Notes under the pieces: model-generated
What the model was told of the DNA's origin: nothing
The model's input: the letters and a program-made list of their open reading frames with translations, nothing else
Databases searched by the model: none
Source of the DNA: Thiomicrospira cyclica
GTDB lineage: Bacteria; Pseudomonadota; Gammaproteobacteria; Thiomicrospirales; Thiomicrospiraceae
Reading direction: 5' to 3'
DNA: 51,538 nucleotides
NCBI GenBank assembly: GCA_022736205.1
Contig: DZAT01000003.1
Coordinates: 13,285 to 64,822 of the forward strand
In this document: positions 9,736 through 19,267 of the stretch, one piece after another
Position numbering within the stretch: the first letter of the stretch is position 1
Layout of the letters: the number at the start of each line of letters is the position of its first letter
Made by a program: the position numbers and the translations under genes

Positions 9736-9737
9736 TT

Positions 9738-9746
9738 TGTTATAAT
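9738..9746 (+). promoter_or_regulatory. extended -10 promoter element for serS
   Basis: TGtTATAAT is a perfect extended -10. At 17-bp spacing no good -35 is visible. It is about 64 bases before the serS start and directly follows the hairpin of repeat copy C, so the repeat forms the upstream promoter region. Confidence 0.5.
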
Positions 9747-9794
9747 TGCGATCATTATCAAGTTTGTGTTTGGGTAGAAGTGTCTGCCCGTTAA

Positions 9795-11090
<1,296 letters not shown>

Positions 11091-11154
11091 GCAAGTCAGA
11101 AAGGTTCGCTTTGCGCCTTGTTAAGATATTTTTAATAAATCTGACACAAAGGGC

Positions 11155-11183
11155 TTGCCAAAGGGCGGTATACCCCCTATAAT
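11155..11183 (+). promoter_or_regulatory. Sigma-70 promoter of tRNA-Ser/tRNA-fMet
   Basis: TTGCCA (11155-11160) and TATAAT (11178-11183) are separated by exactly 17 bases. Predicted initiation near 11190 is only about 9 bases before the tRNA-Ser 5' end, which is typical of stable-RNA promoters. Confidence 0.85.
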
Positions 11184-11198
11184 AGGTTTTCTTGTTGA

Positions 11199-11286
11199 GG
11201 AGGATTGGCAGAGCGGTCGAATGCGGCAGTCTTGAAAACTGTTGAGGGTCATACCTCCGGGGGTTCGAATCCCTCATCCTCCGCCA
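11199..11286 (+). tRNA. tRNA-Ser (anticodon UGA)
   Basis: The acceptor GGAGGAT pairs with ATCCTCC, with discriminator G and an encoded CCA. The anticodon stem GCAGT/ACTGT encloses loop CTTGAAA, giving anticodon TGA. A long class II variable arm (GAGGGTCATACCTC) and the T-loop GGTTCGAATCC are present. It is 88 nt including CCA. It shares a promoter and terminator with the downstream initiator tRNA. Confidence 0.97.
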
Positions 11287-11305
11287 ACAAGAAAAAACAC
11301 TCTAT

Positions 11306-11382
<77 letters not shown>

Positions 11383-11396
11383 GAATTCTATAGTTA

Positions 11397-11434
11397 AAGC
11401 CTCTTAGTTACTTGAATTAAGAGGCTTTTTCTTT
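11397..11434 (+). terminator. Rho-independent terminator of the tRNA-Ser/fMet unit
   Basis: AAGCCTCTTA (11397-11406) pairs perfectly with TAAGAGGCTT (11418-11427) and is followed by TTTCTTTATT. It sits 14 bases after the tRNA-fMet end. Confidence 0.88.
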
Positions 11435-11548
11435 ATTTGTCTTGTTTGAAATGATTCTGTTAAGTAATCGCTTTTATTATTTGTCACACTTGCTGTAGAT
11501 TACCCGTTTTATTTTTTAGCTTTTTTCTCTCATGCACTTTTAGTCTTT

Positions 11549-11674
11549 TTATTTATCTGCCTGTGCCGCCCATATCGTAGCTTCTGCTTTTGTAGCGAAT
11601 GTCTTGCCAGTGCGCTTGCCGTTCTTTGTGACCTCGACGTACCACTTGTCCCCGCGCTTTCTTAATGCTGCCAT
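11549..11674 (-). pseudogene. Phage-type integrase remnant (N-terminal Arm-binding domain only)
   Basis: The minus-strand ORF encodes 41 residues: MAALRKRGDKWYVEVTKNG, then KRTGKTFATKAEATIWAAQADK and stop. This is the N-terminal arm-type DNA-binding domain (AP2-like) of tyrosine integrases, which typically read M-x-x-I-R-K-R-G-x-K-W and later K-T-F-x-T-K-x-E-A. The core-binding and catalytic domains (R-H-R-Y) are absent; neither frame below the stop resumes the family. AGGA lies about 10 bases before ATG. The relic is adjacent to the 3' end of tRNA-Leu, the usual integration side, so I read it as the scar of a lost prophage or island. Confidence 0.75.
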
Positions 11675-11758
11675 TTGACGTAATTCCTGACGTTGTTTTG
11701 ACGTAATGATACATATGGAATTAGATGGAATACAATGGGGATTTGGTGAGATGGAATA
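11674..11758. repeat. Short direct repeats beside the integrase relic (candidate arm sites)
   Basis: TTTGACGTAAT occurs at 11674-11684 and again at 11697-11707, with CTGACGTT between them (11687-11694). AGATGGAATA occurs at 11723-11732 and 11749-11758. Such paired short direct repeats between an integrase start and a tRNA are what arm-type integrase sites look like. The assignment is inference. Confidence 0.45.
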
Positions 11759-11841
11759 ATATGAAGTGCAGCTAAGATGCTGTATATGATGGGATTATAT
11801 AGGATTTAATAGTGATAAGATGGGGAGATATTTTTAGATAT

Positions 11842-11929
11842 TGGTGCCCGGGGCCGGAATCGAACCGGCACGCCATTTTGTGGCGGCAGATTTTAAGTCT
11901 GCTGTGTCTACCTGTTTCACCACCCGGGC
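11842..11929 (-). tRNA. tRNA-Leu (anticodon UAA)
   Basis: On the minus strand the acceptor GCCCGGG pairs with CCCGGGC, with discriminator A and encoded CCA at 11842. The anticodon stem GCAGA/TCTGC encloses CTTAAAA, giving anticodon TAA. A class II variable arm (GCCACAAAATGGC) and T-loop GGTTCGATTCC are present. Its 3' end faces the integrase relic, consistent with use as an attachment site. Confidence 0.97.
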
Positions 11930-11932
11930 ATA

Positions 11933-11990
11933 ATTAGCGTGCGCTAATCACCAATTCGATAATTATAATCCTAATGAATAATCAAGTCAA
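11933..11990 (-). promoter_or_regulatory. tRNA-Leu promoter and leader palindrome
   Basis: On the minus strand TTGACT (11990-11985) and TATAAT (11967-11962) are 17 bases apart. Between promoter and tRNA lies a perfect palindrome ATTAGCG-TG-CGCTAAT (11933-11948), which would sit in the 5' leader of the precursor, 3 bases from the mature end. Confidence 0.8.
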
Positions 11991-12061
11991 CAAAATAAAA
12001 AGCGTTGTTAAAGCGTGATATGATTGTTACGTTATTATTGTAAAAAAAATAAGGCTTTTCT

Positions 12062-14101
12062 GTGCATCAGTTGTCGGTCAAACAAACTTATATGCCTTGG
12101 GTTGTCATTGTTGCGCCTGCGTTTGCGTTGGCGGCATTGTTGTTAGCACAAGTCTCAGAGGTTCCTGATGTGGCTTGGATGGGGCTATGGGCACTCCTGT
12201 TTGTGCTGGCTGGTGTTGCGATTAAGCAACAGAGACGGGTTGGCTGGTTAATCTTGGGGTTGGCACTTGGGTTGAGTTTAATGCATGCTCGCATGTTGAC
12301 ATGGCAAGAGCAGGCGTTGCCAATCGTGTGGTCAGATGTGTCGTTTGAAAGCCAAGTGTTGATTGATGGATTAGCAAAAGCCGCTCCTTCGGGTGGGTGG
12401 CAGGTGCAGGCGCGGTTGATTACGCCGCCTTCACCGCAATTAGAGAATATGTCTGTTCTATTGCACTTTCCGACGTTGGAAGCACCGATACCAGGTGACC
12501 AGTGGCGTGGGAAGATTCGTTTGTATGCCACGACAGGGCAGCATAACCCAGCGGGTATCGATTTTGAAGCTTGGCTGTTTAGTCAGGGTATTATGGCGAC
12601 AGGTAGTGTGTTGTCTTTGGACGAAGCGAGTAAAGAAACGCATTGGCATTGGCAGCGTGTGCGCTGGCTTGCAATGGAAAAACTTTTGTCGGTATTGCCA
12701 CAACAGTCGGGATTTTCGGGCTTAGATGTTGCGCTGGTGCTGGGTGATGGTTCGGGAATTAGCACCGAGCAGTGGCAGGTATTACGCGATACGGGTACGC
12801 TGCATTTAGCAGTCGTTTCTGGTATGCATATTACGTTAATTGCTGGTTTGGCTTGGGCTTTGGCGGTGGGAATTTGGAAGTTGTTTCCTTCGCAACGCGT
12901 TCCTGCATACATTGTGGGATCGATTGCTGCGTTTGTTGCTGCAGTGGCATTTTCGATATTAGCAGGATTGACTGTTCCTGTGCAGCGCGCACTCATCATG
13001 CTCATGGTTGTTTTGCTTGCATTATGGTTGAAGCGCTCTTTGCATCCGATGTTAATCTTGTCTTGGGCATTGATGCTGGTATTGTTGTGGGATGTGGCAT
13101 CGGTGATGCAGGTTGGGTTTTGGTTGTCGTTTATTGCCACAGCCATTCTGGTCTGGATTTTATCCTTGTCCAATGGTCGGATGGTGCGTTTGTTGGCAGT
13201 GCATCTGGGCATGAGCTTGCTCATGGCACCCTTCTTAATTTTGTTTTTTAATCAAATACCGACTTACTCGCCCTTGGCGAATGTTATTGCTGCGCCTATT
13301 GTCGAAATAGCATTAGTGCCATTGTTGTTGTTGACAGCGATTTTGGCATGGATTGCGCCAACCTTGGCCACTTATCTTGGTCTGTTAGTCGATGCGATAT
13401 GGGAAGGTTTGTGGCGTGTGTTGGCCGAAATGGCAACTTGGTCTTATTCGGTGTGGTTATTATCGCCAATGGCTTTGTTTTCTGGCTTGGGGGCGGACGA
13501 GCAACGGCTAACGCTGTTAGATATGGGTAAGCAACAGATGGTTGCCATCTGGCAGACGCAACAGGGTAACTTTTTAATTGGCACTGGCGGGCAAGTGGGT
13601 CGGCAGCATACGATGGATAGTATTGTTTTGCCCAGCTTAACGCGCTTAGGTGTCGATAAGCTTGACGCTGTTGTGTTGACATCAGATGATGCACAATCGC
13701 GTGTGGGCTTAGCATTATTAGAAAATCGTTTAACGGTTGGGAAGGTTTATAACGGAAGTGATTGTAAAGGCGATACCTTAGCTTGGCAGTGGAAGTCTGA
13801 TGCTGATGTTTGTTGGCTTTATTTGACACATCAGCTGGCACTCACGTGGCAGCAGCCAACACATAGACCCGATGCTGTCAGTAGTCTTGTTGCACCGATG
13901 GCAAAAGGTAAATCGCTCGACGGTATGAAGCCTGATTTTTGGTTGAGTCCGAACACACCCGCTCATGATAGTTGGGCAAAAACGGTAAAAGGAACGCGTT
14001 GCAGTGGCGCGATGACCTTGAGTATTAAGGGGGATGATATGCGTCTGATACAAGAATATCGCTTGTCAGATAAGCGCTTTTATCATGGAGACTGCAAATG
14101 A
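12062..14101 (+). CDS. comEC: ComEC/Rec2-family DNA uptake channel with degenerate C-terminal domain
   Basis: Inner-membrane channel proposed to carry single-stranded DNA into the cytoplasm during natural transformation. The N-terminal DUF4131 region (residues 1-170) and the multi-helix Competence domain (about 215-475) are present, with the signature TGTLHLAVVSGMHI near residue 245. The C-terminal third (about 480-679) keeps the outline of the metallo-beta-lactamase-like domain (LLDMGKQQMVAI; VLPSLTRLGVDKLDAVVL), but the metal-binding SHxDxDHxGG is replaced by TSDDAQSRVG, and no HHGS-type motif follows. The 679 aa are shorter than the usual 750 or more. A GTG start at 12062 is used. The stop overlaps lpxK by four bases. 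Confidence 0.88.
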   Translation: MHQLSVKQTYMPWVVIVAPAFALAALLLAQVSEVPDVAWMGLWALLFVLAGVAIKQQRRVGWLILGLALGLSLMHARMLTWQEQALPIVWSDVSFESQVLIDGLAKAAPSGGWQVQARLITPPSPQLENMSVLLHFPTLEAPIPGDQWRGKIRLYATTGQHNPAGIDFEAWLFSQGIMATGSVLSLDEASKETHWHWQRVRWLAMEKLLSVLPQQSGFSGLDVALVLGDGSGISTEQWQVLRDTGTLHLAVVSGMHITLIAGLAWALAVGIWKLFPSQRVPAYIVGSIAAFVAAVAFSILAGLTVPVQRALIMLMVVLLALWLKRSLHPMLILSWALMLVLLWDVASVMQVGFWLSFIATAILVWILSLSNGRMVRLLAVHLGMSLLMAPFLILFFNQIPTYSPLANVIAAPIVEIALVPLLLLTAILAWIAPTLATYLGLLVDAIWEGLWRVLAEMATWSYSVWLLSPMALFSGLGADEQRLTLLDMGKQQMVAIWQTQQGNFLIGTGGQVGRQHTMDSIVLPSLTRLGVDKLDAVVLTSDDAQSRVGLALLENRLTVGKVYNGSDCKGDTLAWQWKSDADVCWLYLTHQLALTWQQPTHRPDAVSSLVAPMAKGKSLDGMKPDFWLSPNTPAHDSWAKTVKGTRCSGAMTLSIKGDDMRLIQEYRLSDKRFYHGDCK

Positions 14102-15075
14102 AATCGAGTTGGCCTTCGTTTTGGTTAGCAGGACAACAGCCACCATTATGGGCTAGGGCGTTAGAATGGCTTTATTGTGCTGTGTTGGCGTTGCGTCGTA
14201 TGGGGTATGCTCGTGGTTTTTTTCAGACGACGCATCTGCCTGTTCCCGTGTTGATTGTCGGCAATCGGGTGGTGGGTGGAACAGGTAAAACCCCGTTGCT
14301 CATGGCGCTGATTCCTCAGCTACAGGCACAGGGCTGGCGTGTTGGCATTGTTAGCCGTGGTTATGGGCGTAAAGACAAGCAAGTCAGGCTGGTATTGTCT
14401 GACAGCACAACAGAGCAAGTGGGCGATGAACCTTTGTTGCTGTTTCAACAACTGGCCGTACCGATTGTTGTTGGTGCTGATCGTGTTGCAGCGGCTGCGT
14501 TGTTATTGTCGAAATCATCCGTCGATTTGATTGTTTCTGATGATGGCTGGCAACATTGGGCACTGGGGCGAGATGTGGTTATTGAGGTTGTCGATGGTGC
14601 GCGTGGTTATGGTAATAGACATTGTTTGCCTGCAGGGCCGTTGCGAGAGTTGCCAGAGGGCTTGCCCAATGCCGATTTAACCCTTTACAATGGCAAAGAT
14701 TTCACATTAAAACCGCATTGTTGGCGAAACATCAAAACAGGTGAGTGCTTGCCGCTCGTTCAGTTGTCGGGGGCTGTACGTGTATTGGCTGGTATCGGCA
14801 ATCCGCAACGATTTTTTGATGGGTTAATTGCCCTAGGGTTGACCCTAGATAAGGCTTTGCCCTTGGCGGATCATCAGGCGATTACTCAAGCTGATTTCGA
14901 GTGGGATGATCTGGAATTGCCTGTGGTGATGACTGCTAAAGATGCAGTGCGTTGTTCTGGTTTTGCGCGTTCGCATTGGTGGGCTTTAGAAGTATCAACA
15001 GAAATAGATCATCATTTGTTGTTGCCAGTCATTGCAAGAATAGAATATCTTTTAAGTATGAAAAGAGAAGATTAA
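14098..15075 (+). CDS. lpxK: Tetraacyldisaccharide 4'-kinase LpxK
   Basis: Inner-membrane kinase that phosphorylates the lipid A disaccharide at the 4' position. The P-loop is GNRVVGGTGKTPLL (about residues 60-73), followed by IVSRGYGR and the catalytic-base region VSDDGWQHWALGRD. An N-terminal amphipathic segment (WARALEWLYCAVLALRRMGY) binds the membrane. The C-terminal MTAKDAVRC is the family signature (usually TEKDAVKC). The 325 aa are normal. ATG overlaps the comEC stop. In many relatives msbA precedes it and ycaR/kdsB follow; here there is no msbA and a 7.2-kb insertion separates it from ycaR. Confidence 0.96.
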   Translation: MKSSWPSFWLAGQQPPLWARALEWLYCAVLALRRMGYARGFFQTTHLPVPVLIVGNRVVGGTGKTPLLMALIPQLQAQGWRVGIVSRGYGRKDKQVRLVLSDSTTEQVGDEPLLLFQQLAVPIVVGADRVAAAALLLSKSSVDLIVSDDGWQHWALGRDVVIEVVDGARGYGNRHCLPAGPLRELPEGLPNADLTLYNGKDFTLKPHCWRNIKTGECLPLVQLSGAVRVLAGIGNPQRFFDGLIALGLTLDKALPLADHQAITQADFEWDDLELPVVMTAKDAVRCSGFARSHWWALEVSTEIDHHLLLPVIARIEYLLSMKRED

Positions 15076-15081
15076 GACACG

Positions 15082-18000
15082 ATGAAACAGAATATTAAAA
15101 CCGCACTACAAGCCTTTGCTTCGAATGATTTATACATAGGCGCGAAAGCACTTTTGAACAGCTTGGGTTATACCAGTGATAAAGATGCGATCACTATCGA
15201 TATTGCCTGCAATCACGAAGCCATTAAGCAGGCAGTCGGTTTATTTCAGCTCACCGATGAAGACTTAAGCAATCAAAGTGGTTTGCTAGAAACAGGACAA
15301 TTTAACGATAAAATCGTTTACTCATTTTTATTTGTTGCGATTGAACTCAAAGACAAACACTATAATCGCACCGTATTACGTCAGATTACGCATAGCATCA
15401 ATCAACAATTTCAAATGCCTGTTATTATCCTATTTCGTTATGCTGGTCTGGCAACATTATCCATTATCGACTTTAGACTCAATAAAAAAGACAATAGCAA
15501 AGATGTGCTCGGTAAAGTTACCAGTATTAAAGACATTAACTTAGTACAACCACATCGGGCGCAGCTAGATATTTTGGCAGAATTAAGCCTAGATACGCTA
15601 AAAGAAAAATACGCAGTTAACCATTTTGCTCAACTGCATACAGCTTGGCAGAAAACGCTTGATACCAAAACACTCAACGATAAATTTTATAAAGAATTAT
15701 CTTATTGGTATTTTTGGGCAGTGCAAAAAGTGCAATTTCCGAATCCGAATAACGATGTACACAATAGCGAAACCAGTGTGATTCGCCTCTTAACGCGTCT
15801 GATGTTTATCTGGTTTATTAAAGAAAAAGGCTTAGTCAATCCCGATTTATTTAATCGAAATAAACTTGATGCCCTTATCGACTTAGCAAAAGAGGGCAGT
15901 TATTACCGTGCCATTATACAGAACTTGTTTTTTGCTACCTTAAATTGCCCAATCGAAAATCGCGCCTTTGCTACAGATGGAACATTTGTAGAAAATAAAA
16001 ACGAGTATTGCGTTAATAACTTATATCGCTATACCAGTTTATTCAAAATCAACGAAACTGATGCCTTAGCTTTGTTTGAGTCTACTCCATTTTTGAATGG
16101 TGGGCTGTTTGAATGCTTAGACACGTGTGACAACGCAAAACATAAAAAAATATATGTCGATGGTTTTTCTCGCAATCTCAAACAAGCGGCACTGATTCCT
16201 AACGAGCTGTTTTTTGCTGATGTAACCTCTGTTGATTTAAACGATATTTACGACACGCGCGGTAAAAATTACACGGTTAAAGGGTTAATCGAAATCTTAA
16301 ACAGCTATAAGTTTACGGTTGAGGAAAACACCCCACTCGATGTCGAAATTGCCCTAGACCCCGAATTACTAGGTAAGGTGTTCGAGAATCTGCTCGCAAG
16401 CTATAACCCCGAAACTGGTGCGACCGCTCGTAAGGCAACAGGAAGTTTTTATACCCCGCGTGAAATTGTCGATTATATGGTGACCTCATCACTGAAAAAT
16501 TATTTAAGCGACACAATAGAAGATAGTAAACTCGATAGTTTGCTGGCTTATGATCATAATCTTGTCGAATTATCAGCACTGGATAAGAAAAAACTGATTG
16601 ATAAACTCGATGCACTCACCATTATCGACCCAGCCATTGGTAGTGGTGCTTTCCCAATGGGCTTGTTGCATAAAATCACCCATCTATTGGGCAAAATTGA
16701 CCCCGAAAATAAGCTGTGGAAACAAAAACTATTAAATGCTACGCCTGCTGCATTGCGTTCTAGCGTCGAAAAAACCTTAAACAATAGCAACCTAGACTAT
16801 GCACGCAAATTACACCTCATTCAAAGTACCATTTATGGTGTGGATATTCAGCCAGTTGCGGTACAAATTGCGAAATTACGATTTTTTATCTCGTTGGTGA
16901 TTGAGCAAAACCCCAATACCGATAAATTAGATAATTACGGTATTACTGCCCTACCCAACTTAGAAACAAAATTTGTCTGCGCCAATAGTTTGCTTCCGCT
17001 TAAAACCTACGATAAATCTATTTTAACCTTAGAAGAAATTAATCAAGCTGCGGATACAGCCAATAATCTATTTACCAATACGGATATGTTTTTTGCTGAT
17101 ATTCCAAGTAAAGAAAAAGAAATTGCAGATAATAGAGAGCAACATTTTTATGCTAATAATCGTGAAAAAAAGAAAGCAATCATTGATACCGATAAACAGT
17201 TACGTGCAGAACTGAGCGACTTATTAATTCATAATGGGATGCCAGCAGAACAAGCGGGTATGTTGGCGGCATGGAATCCTTACGACCCCAATCAATCGGC
17301 TGGTTTTTTTGATGCTGAATTTATGTTTGGCATTACCAAGGGGTTTGATATTGTGATTGGCAACCCGCCTTATTTACGAGTACAAGGCATTGATAAAGTA
17401 GAATCTGAAAAATATAAAAAAATATATAAGTCTGCAACAGGAAAATATGATCTTTATGCTATTTTTGCTGAAAAATCAATTAATTTAATTAATGATTCTG
17501 GTATTGTAAATTTTATTATGCCGCACAAGTGGATTAATAGTGATTTTGGTTCTGGCTTAAGATCGATTAGTAAAAATAAAATAAGTAAGTTTATTTCATT
17601 CAAAGAGTATCAAGTTTTTAATGCATCAACATACACATCGCTTGTATGGTTTAAGCATAAGTCTAACGTTGTTGAGTATATTGGATTAAATAAGGACTTA
17701 AAGACAAATGAAGAACTGTCCTTGTTTTTACTTTCTATTTCAGATGAGAGTTATACAAAAATAGAAAATAAAAAGTTAGATAATAATGCATGGACTTTTA
17801 GTCAGAATAATATTTTAAGCATTCTTGAAAAGTTAGATAAGCAGCCACTAAAAATTAAAGATGTTTTTGAGGGAATATATCAGGGTGTCGTGAGTACAGG
17901 AGATGATATTTTTCAATTAAAAGGAGGAATAAATGATAATCTTTTTACGGGGTTCTCTAAAAAGTTAAATAAAAATATAACGATTGAATCTGCGATAGTA

Positions 18001-18678
18001 AGACCATTACTAAAAGGTGATGATATTAAGCGATATGCAAAGCTAGAAAATAGTTATTTTATTATTTATCCTCACTACTTAGATGATGCTAAAAATACAA
18101 AGCCATTTGAAGAGAAAGAGCTAGAAAAAAAATTTCCTTTAGCATTCAAATATCTTTCTTTATTTAAAGAAGAATTAATAAAAAAGAAAATAAAATATAA
18201 AACAAATTCAGTTTATTGGTATTCGCTTCACCGTTCTAGAGATATTTTTATATTTGAGCAAGAAAAAATTGTAATGCCTTATTTGTCTGTGTTTTGTCAG
18301 TTAAGTTACGATAATTCTTCCTTATATGGAAATACCAAATTCTCATCGATAATTAAAAAACAAGAAAACAAGTTAAGTTATAAGTTTTATTTATCACTAA
18401 TGAACTCAATGGTAATGTGGTTTTTTATTAAAAATACAAGTTCAATTTTTAGAGGATCTTATTTTGCTTTTACAAACGATACAATAGAAAATTTTCCATT
18501 ACCTAAAATAAAATTAGAAGATACAAAACCCTTCATCACCCTAGTAGATCAAATCCTAGCACTTAAAGCAGAAAATCCCAAAGCAGATACGCTCGCCTTA
18601 GAAGCGGAAATTGATCAAATGGTGTACAAGCTGTACGGTTTGACAGATGATGAAATTAAATTAGTCGAAGGAAATTAG
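15082..18678 (+). CDS. Large Eco57I-type N6-adenine DNA methyltransferase with TaqI-like specificity domain
   Basis: Predicted to methylate adenine in a specific DNA sequence. The N-terminal 430 residues are a helical region typical of this large-methylase family (VIRLLTRLMFIWFIKEKGL). Methylase motif X is ATGSFYTPREIVDYM (about 452-466), the SAM-binding motif I DPAIGSGAF (516-524), and the catalytic motif IV NPPY (761-764). Residues of about 770-1150 form the target-recognition domain, and the C-terminus ends YGLTDDEI, usual for TaqI-like proteins. The DNA coding this recognition domain (about 17390-18520) is visibly richer in AT, with many ATA codons, than the flanks. It is first of four genes, 6 bases after lpxK and 2 bases before DUF4160. 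No convincing nuclease motif is seen in this protein, so cleavage, if any, would come from the fourth gene. Confidence 0.85.
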   Translation: MKQNIKTALQAFASNDLYIGAKALLNSLGYTSDKDAITIDIACNHEAIKQAVGLFQLTDEDLSNQSGLLETGQFNDKIVYSFLFVAIELKDKHYNRTVLRQITHSINQQFQMPVIILFRYAGLATLSIIDFRLNKKDNSKDVLGKVTSIKDINLVQPHRAQLDILAELSLDTLKEKYAVNHFAQLHTAWQKTLDTKTLNDKFYKELSYWYFWAVQKVQFPNPNNDVHNSETSVIRLLTRLMFIWFIKEKGLVNPDLFNRNKLDALIDLAKEGSYYRAIIQNLFFATLNCPIENRAFATDGTFVENKNEYCVNNLYRYTSLFKINETDALALFESTPFLNGGLFECLDTCDNAKHKKIYVDGFSRNLKQAALIPNELFFADVTSVDLNDIYDTRGKNYTVKGLIEILNSYKFTVEENTPLDVEIALDPELLGKVFENLLASYNPETGATARKATGSFYTPREIVDYMVTSSLKNYLSDTIEDSKLDSLLAYDHNLVELSALDKKKLIDKLDALTIIDPAIGSGAFPMGLLHKITHLLGKIDPENKLWKQKLLNATPAALRSSVEKTLNNSNLDYARKLHLIQSTIYGVDIQPVAVQIAKLRFFISLVIEQNPNTDKLDNYGITALPNLETKFVCANSLLPLKTYDKSILTLEEINQAADTANNLFTNTDMFFADIPSKEKEIADNREQHFYANNREKKKAIIDTDKQLRAELSDLLIHNGMPAEQAGMLAAWNPYDPNQSAGFFDAEFMFGITKGFDIVIGNPPYLRVQGIDKVESEKYKKIYKSATGKYDLYAIFAEKSINLINDSGIVNFIMPHKWINSDFGSGLRSISKNKISKFISFKEYQVFNASTYTSLVWFKHKSNVVEYIGLNKDLKTNEELSLFLLSISDESYTKIENKKLDNNAWTFSQNNILSILEKLDKQPLKIKDVFEGIYQGVVSTGDDIFQLKGGINDNLFTGFSKKLNKNITIESAIVRPLLKGDDIKRYAKLENSYFIIYPHYLDDAKNTKPFEEKELEKKFPLAFKYLSLFKEELIKKKIKYKTNSVYWYSLHRSRDIFIFEQEKIVMPYLSVFCQLSYDNSSLYGNTKFSSIIKKQENKLSYKFYLSLMNSMVMWFFIKNTSSIFRGSYFAFTNDTIENFPLPKIKLEDTKPFITLVDQILALKAENPKADTLALEAEIDQMVYKLYGLTDDEIKLVEGN

Positions 18679-18680
18679 TC

Positions 18681-18938
18681 ATGCCAGAAATTAGCTATTT
18701 TTATGGAATTAAAGTTTATATTAACTTTAATGAACATAATCCACCACATTTTCATGCACAGTATGCAGAATATAAAATTATTGTTTATATAGATGGTTGG
18801 ATTGTAGAAGGTAAATTTCCTAAACGAGCTTTAAATATGTTACTCGATTGGGCTGATGCGCATAAAGAAGAATTGCTAGAAGATTGGAATCTTGCTATGT
18901 TAAAACAACTTCCGAATAAAATTGATCCATTAAAGTAA
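18681..18938 (+). CDS. DUF4160 domain protein
   Basis: This 85-residue protein matches the DUF4160 pattern: MPEISYFYGIKVYI, then EHNPPHFHAQYAEYKI with the conserved PPHFHA, then GKFPKRALNMLLDWADAHKEELLEDW. No biochemical function is established that I know of. The His pair suggests a nucleic-acid or metal role, but this is speculation. It starts 2 bases after the methyltransferase stop and lies 5 bases before a DUF2442 gene; these two families are often neighbours, which has suggested a toxin-antitoxin-like pair (recollection, not shown here). The base composition is AT-rich, like the methylase recognition domain. Confidence 0.85.
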   Translation: MPEISYFYGIKVYINFNEHNPPHFHAQYAEYKIIVYIDGWIVEGKFPKRALNMLLDWADAHKEELLEDWNLAMLKQLPNKIDPLK

Positions 18939-18943
18939 GTAAT

Positions 18944-19267
18944 ATGATACTAGAAGTAATTTCTGCCGTGTATTTAACTGACTATCGACTTAAATTAATT
19001 TTTAATACCGAAATGGAAAGACTGGTTGATTTATCTTTAGCGTTAAAGGGTAAAATTTTTGAACCATTAGAAGATAAAAAATATTTTATGGATTTTTTTA
19101 TTGATTGTGGCACAATAAGCTGGAAAAATGGTGCTGACTTTGCGCCAGAATTTCTATTTTTTCTTTCTAAACCAATTAATTTTGATCAAGAAAGTGAAGC
19201 GGAAAAAAACCTAAAATCTCAGATGGTGGCTTTATATAAAGATAGTATTTTTGGAGCATTAGCATGA
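18944..19267 (+). CDS. DUF2442 domain protein
   Basis: A 107-residue protein with the DUF2442 outline: VISAVYLTDYRLKLIF, LSLALKGKIFEPLEDKKYF, then GTISWKNGADFAPEFLF. The C-terminal 30 residues are charged and less conserved. The function is unknown. It starts 5 bases after the DUF4160 stop and ends overlapping the helicase start in ATGA, so both small genes are translationally embedded in the methylase/helicase operon. A regulatory or toxin-antitoxin-like partner role with DUF4160 is an inference from pairing. Confidence 0.82.
   Translation: MILEVISAVYLTDYRLKLIFNTEMERLVDLSLALKGKIFEPLEDKKYFMDFFIDCGTISWKNGADFAPEFLFFLSKPINFDQESEAEKNLKSQMVALYKDSIFGALA

Noticed and set aside
12088..13841. Long minus-strand open frames inside comEC (up to about 210 codons)
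   Set aside because: They lack family signatures and ribosome sites and lie opposite a well-supported gene; they are shadow frames.
15082..15500. PD-(D/E)XK-like nuclease motif (FNDKI...IELK) in the N-terminus of the methyltransferase
   Set aside because: The spacing is only loosely right, and I recall related proteins lacking the Lys at this place; it is too weak to call a nuclease domain.
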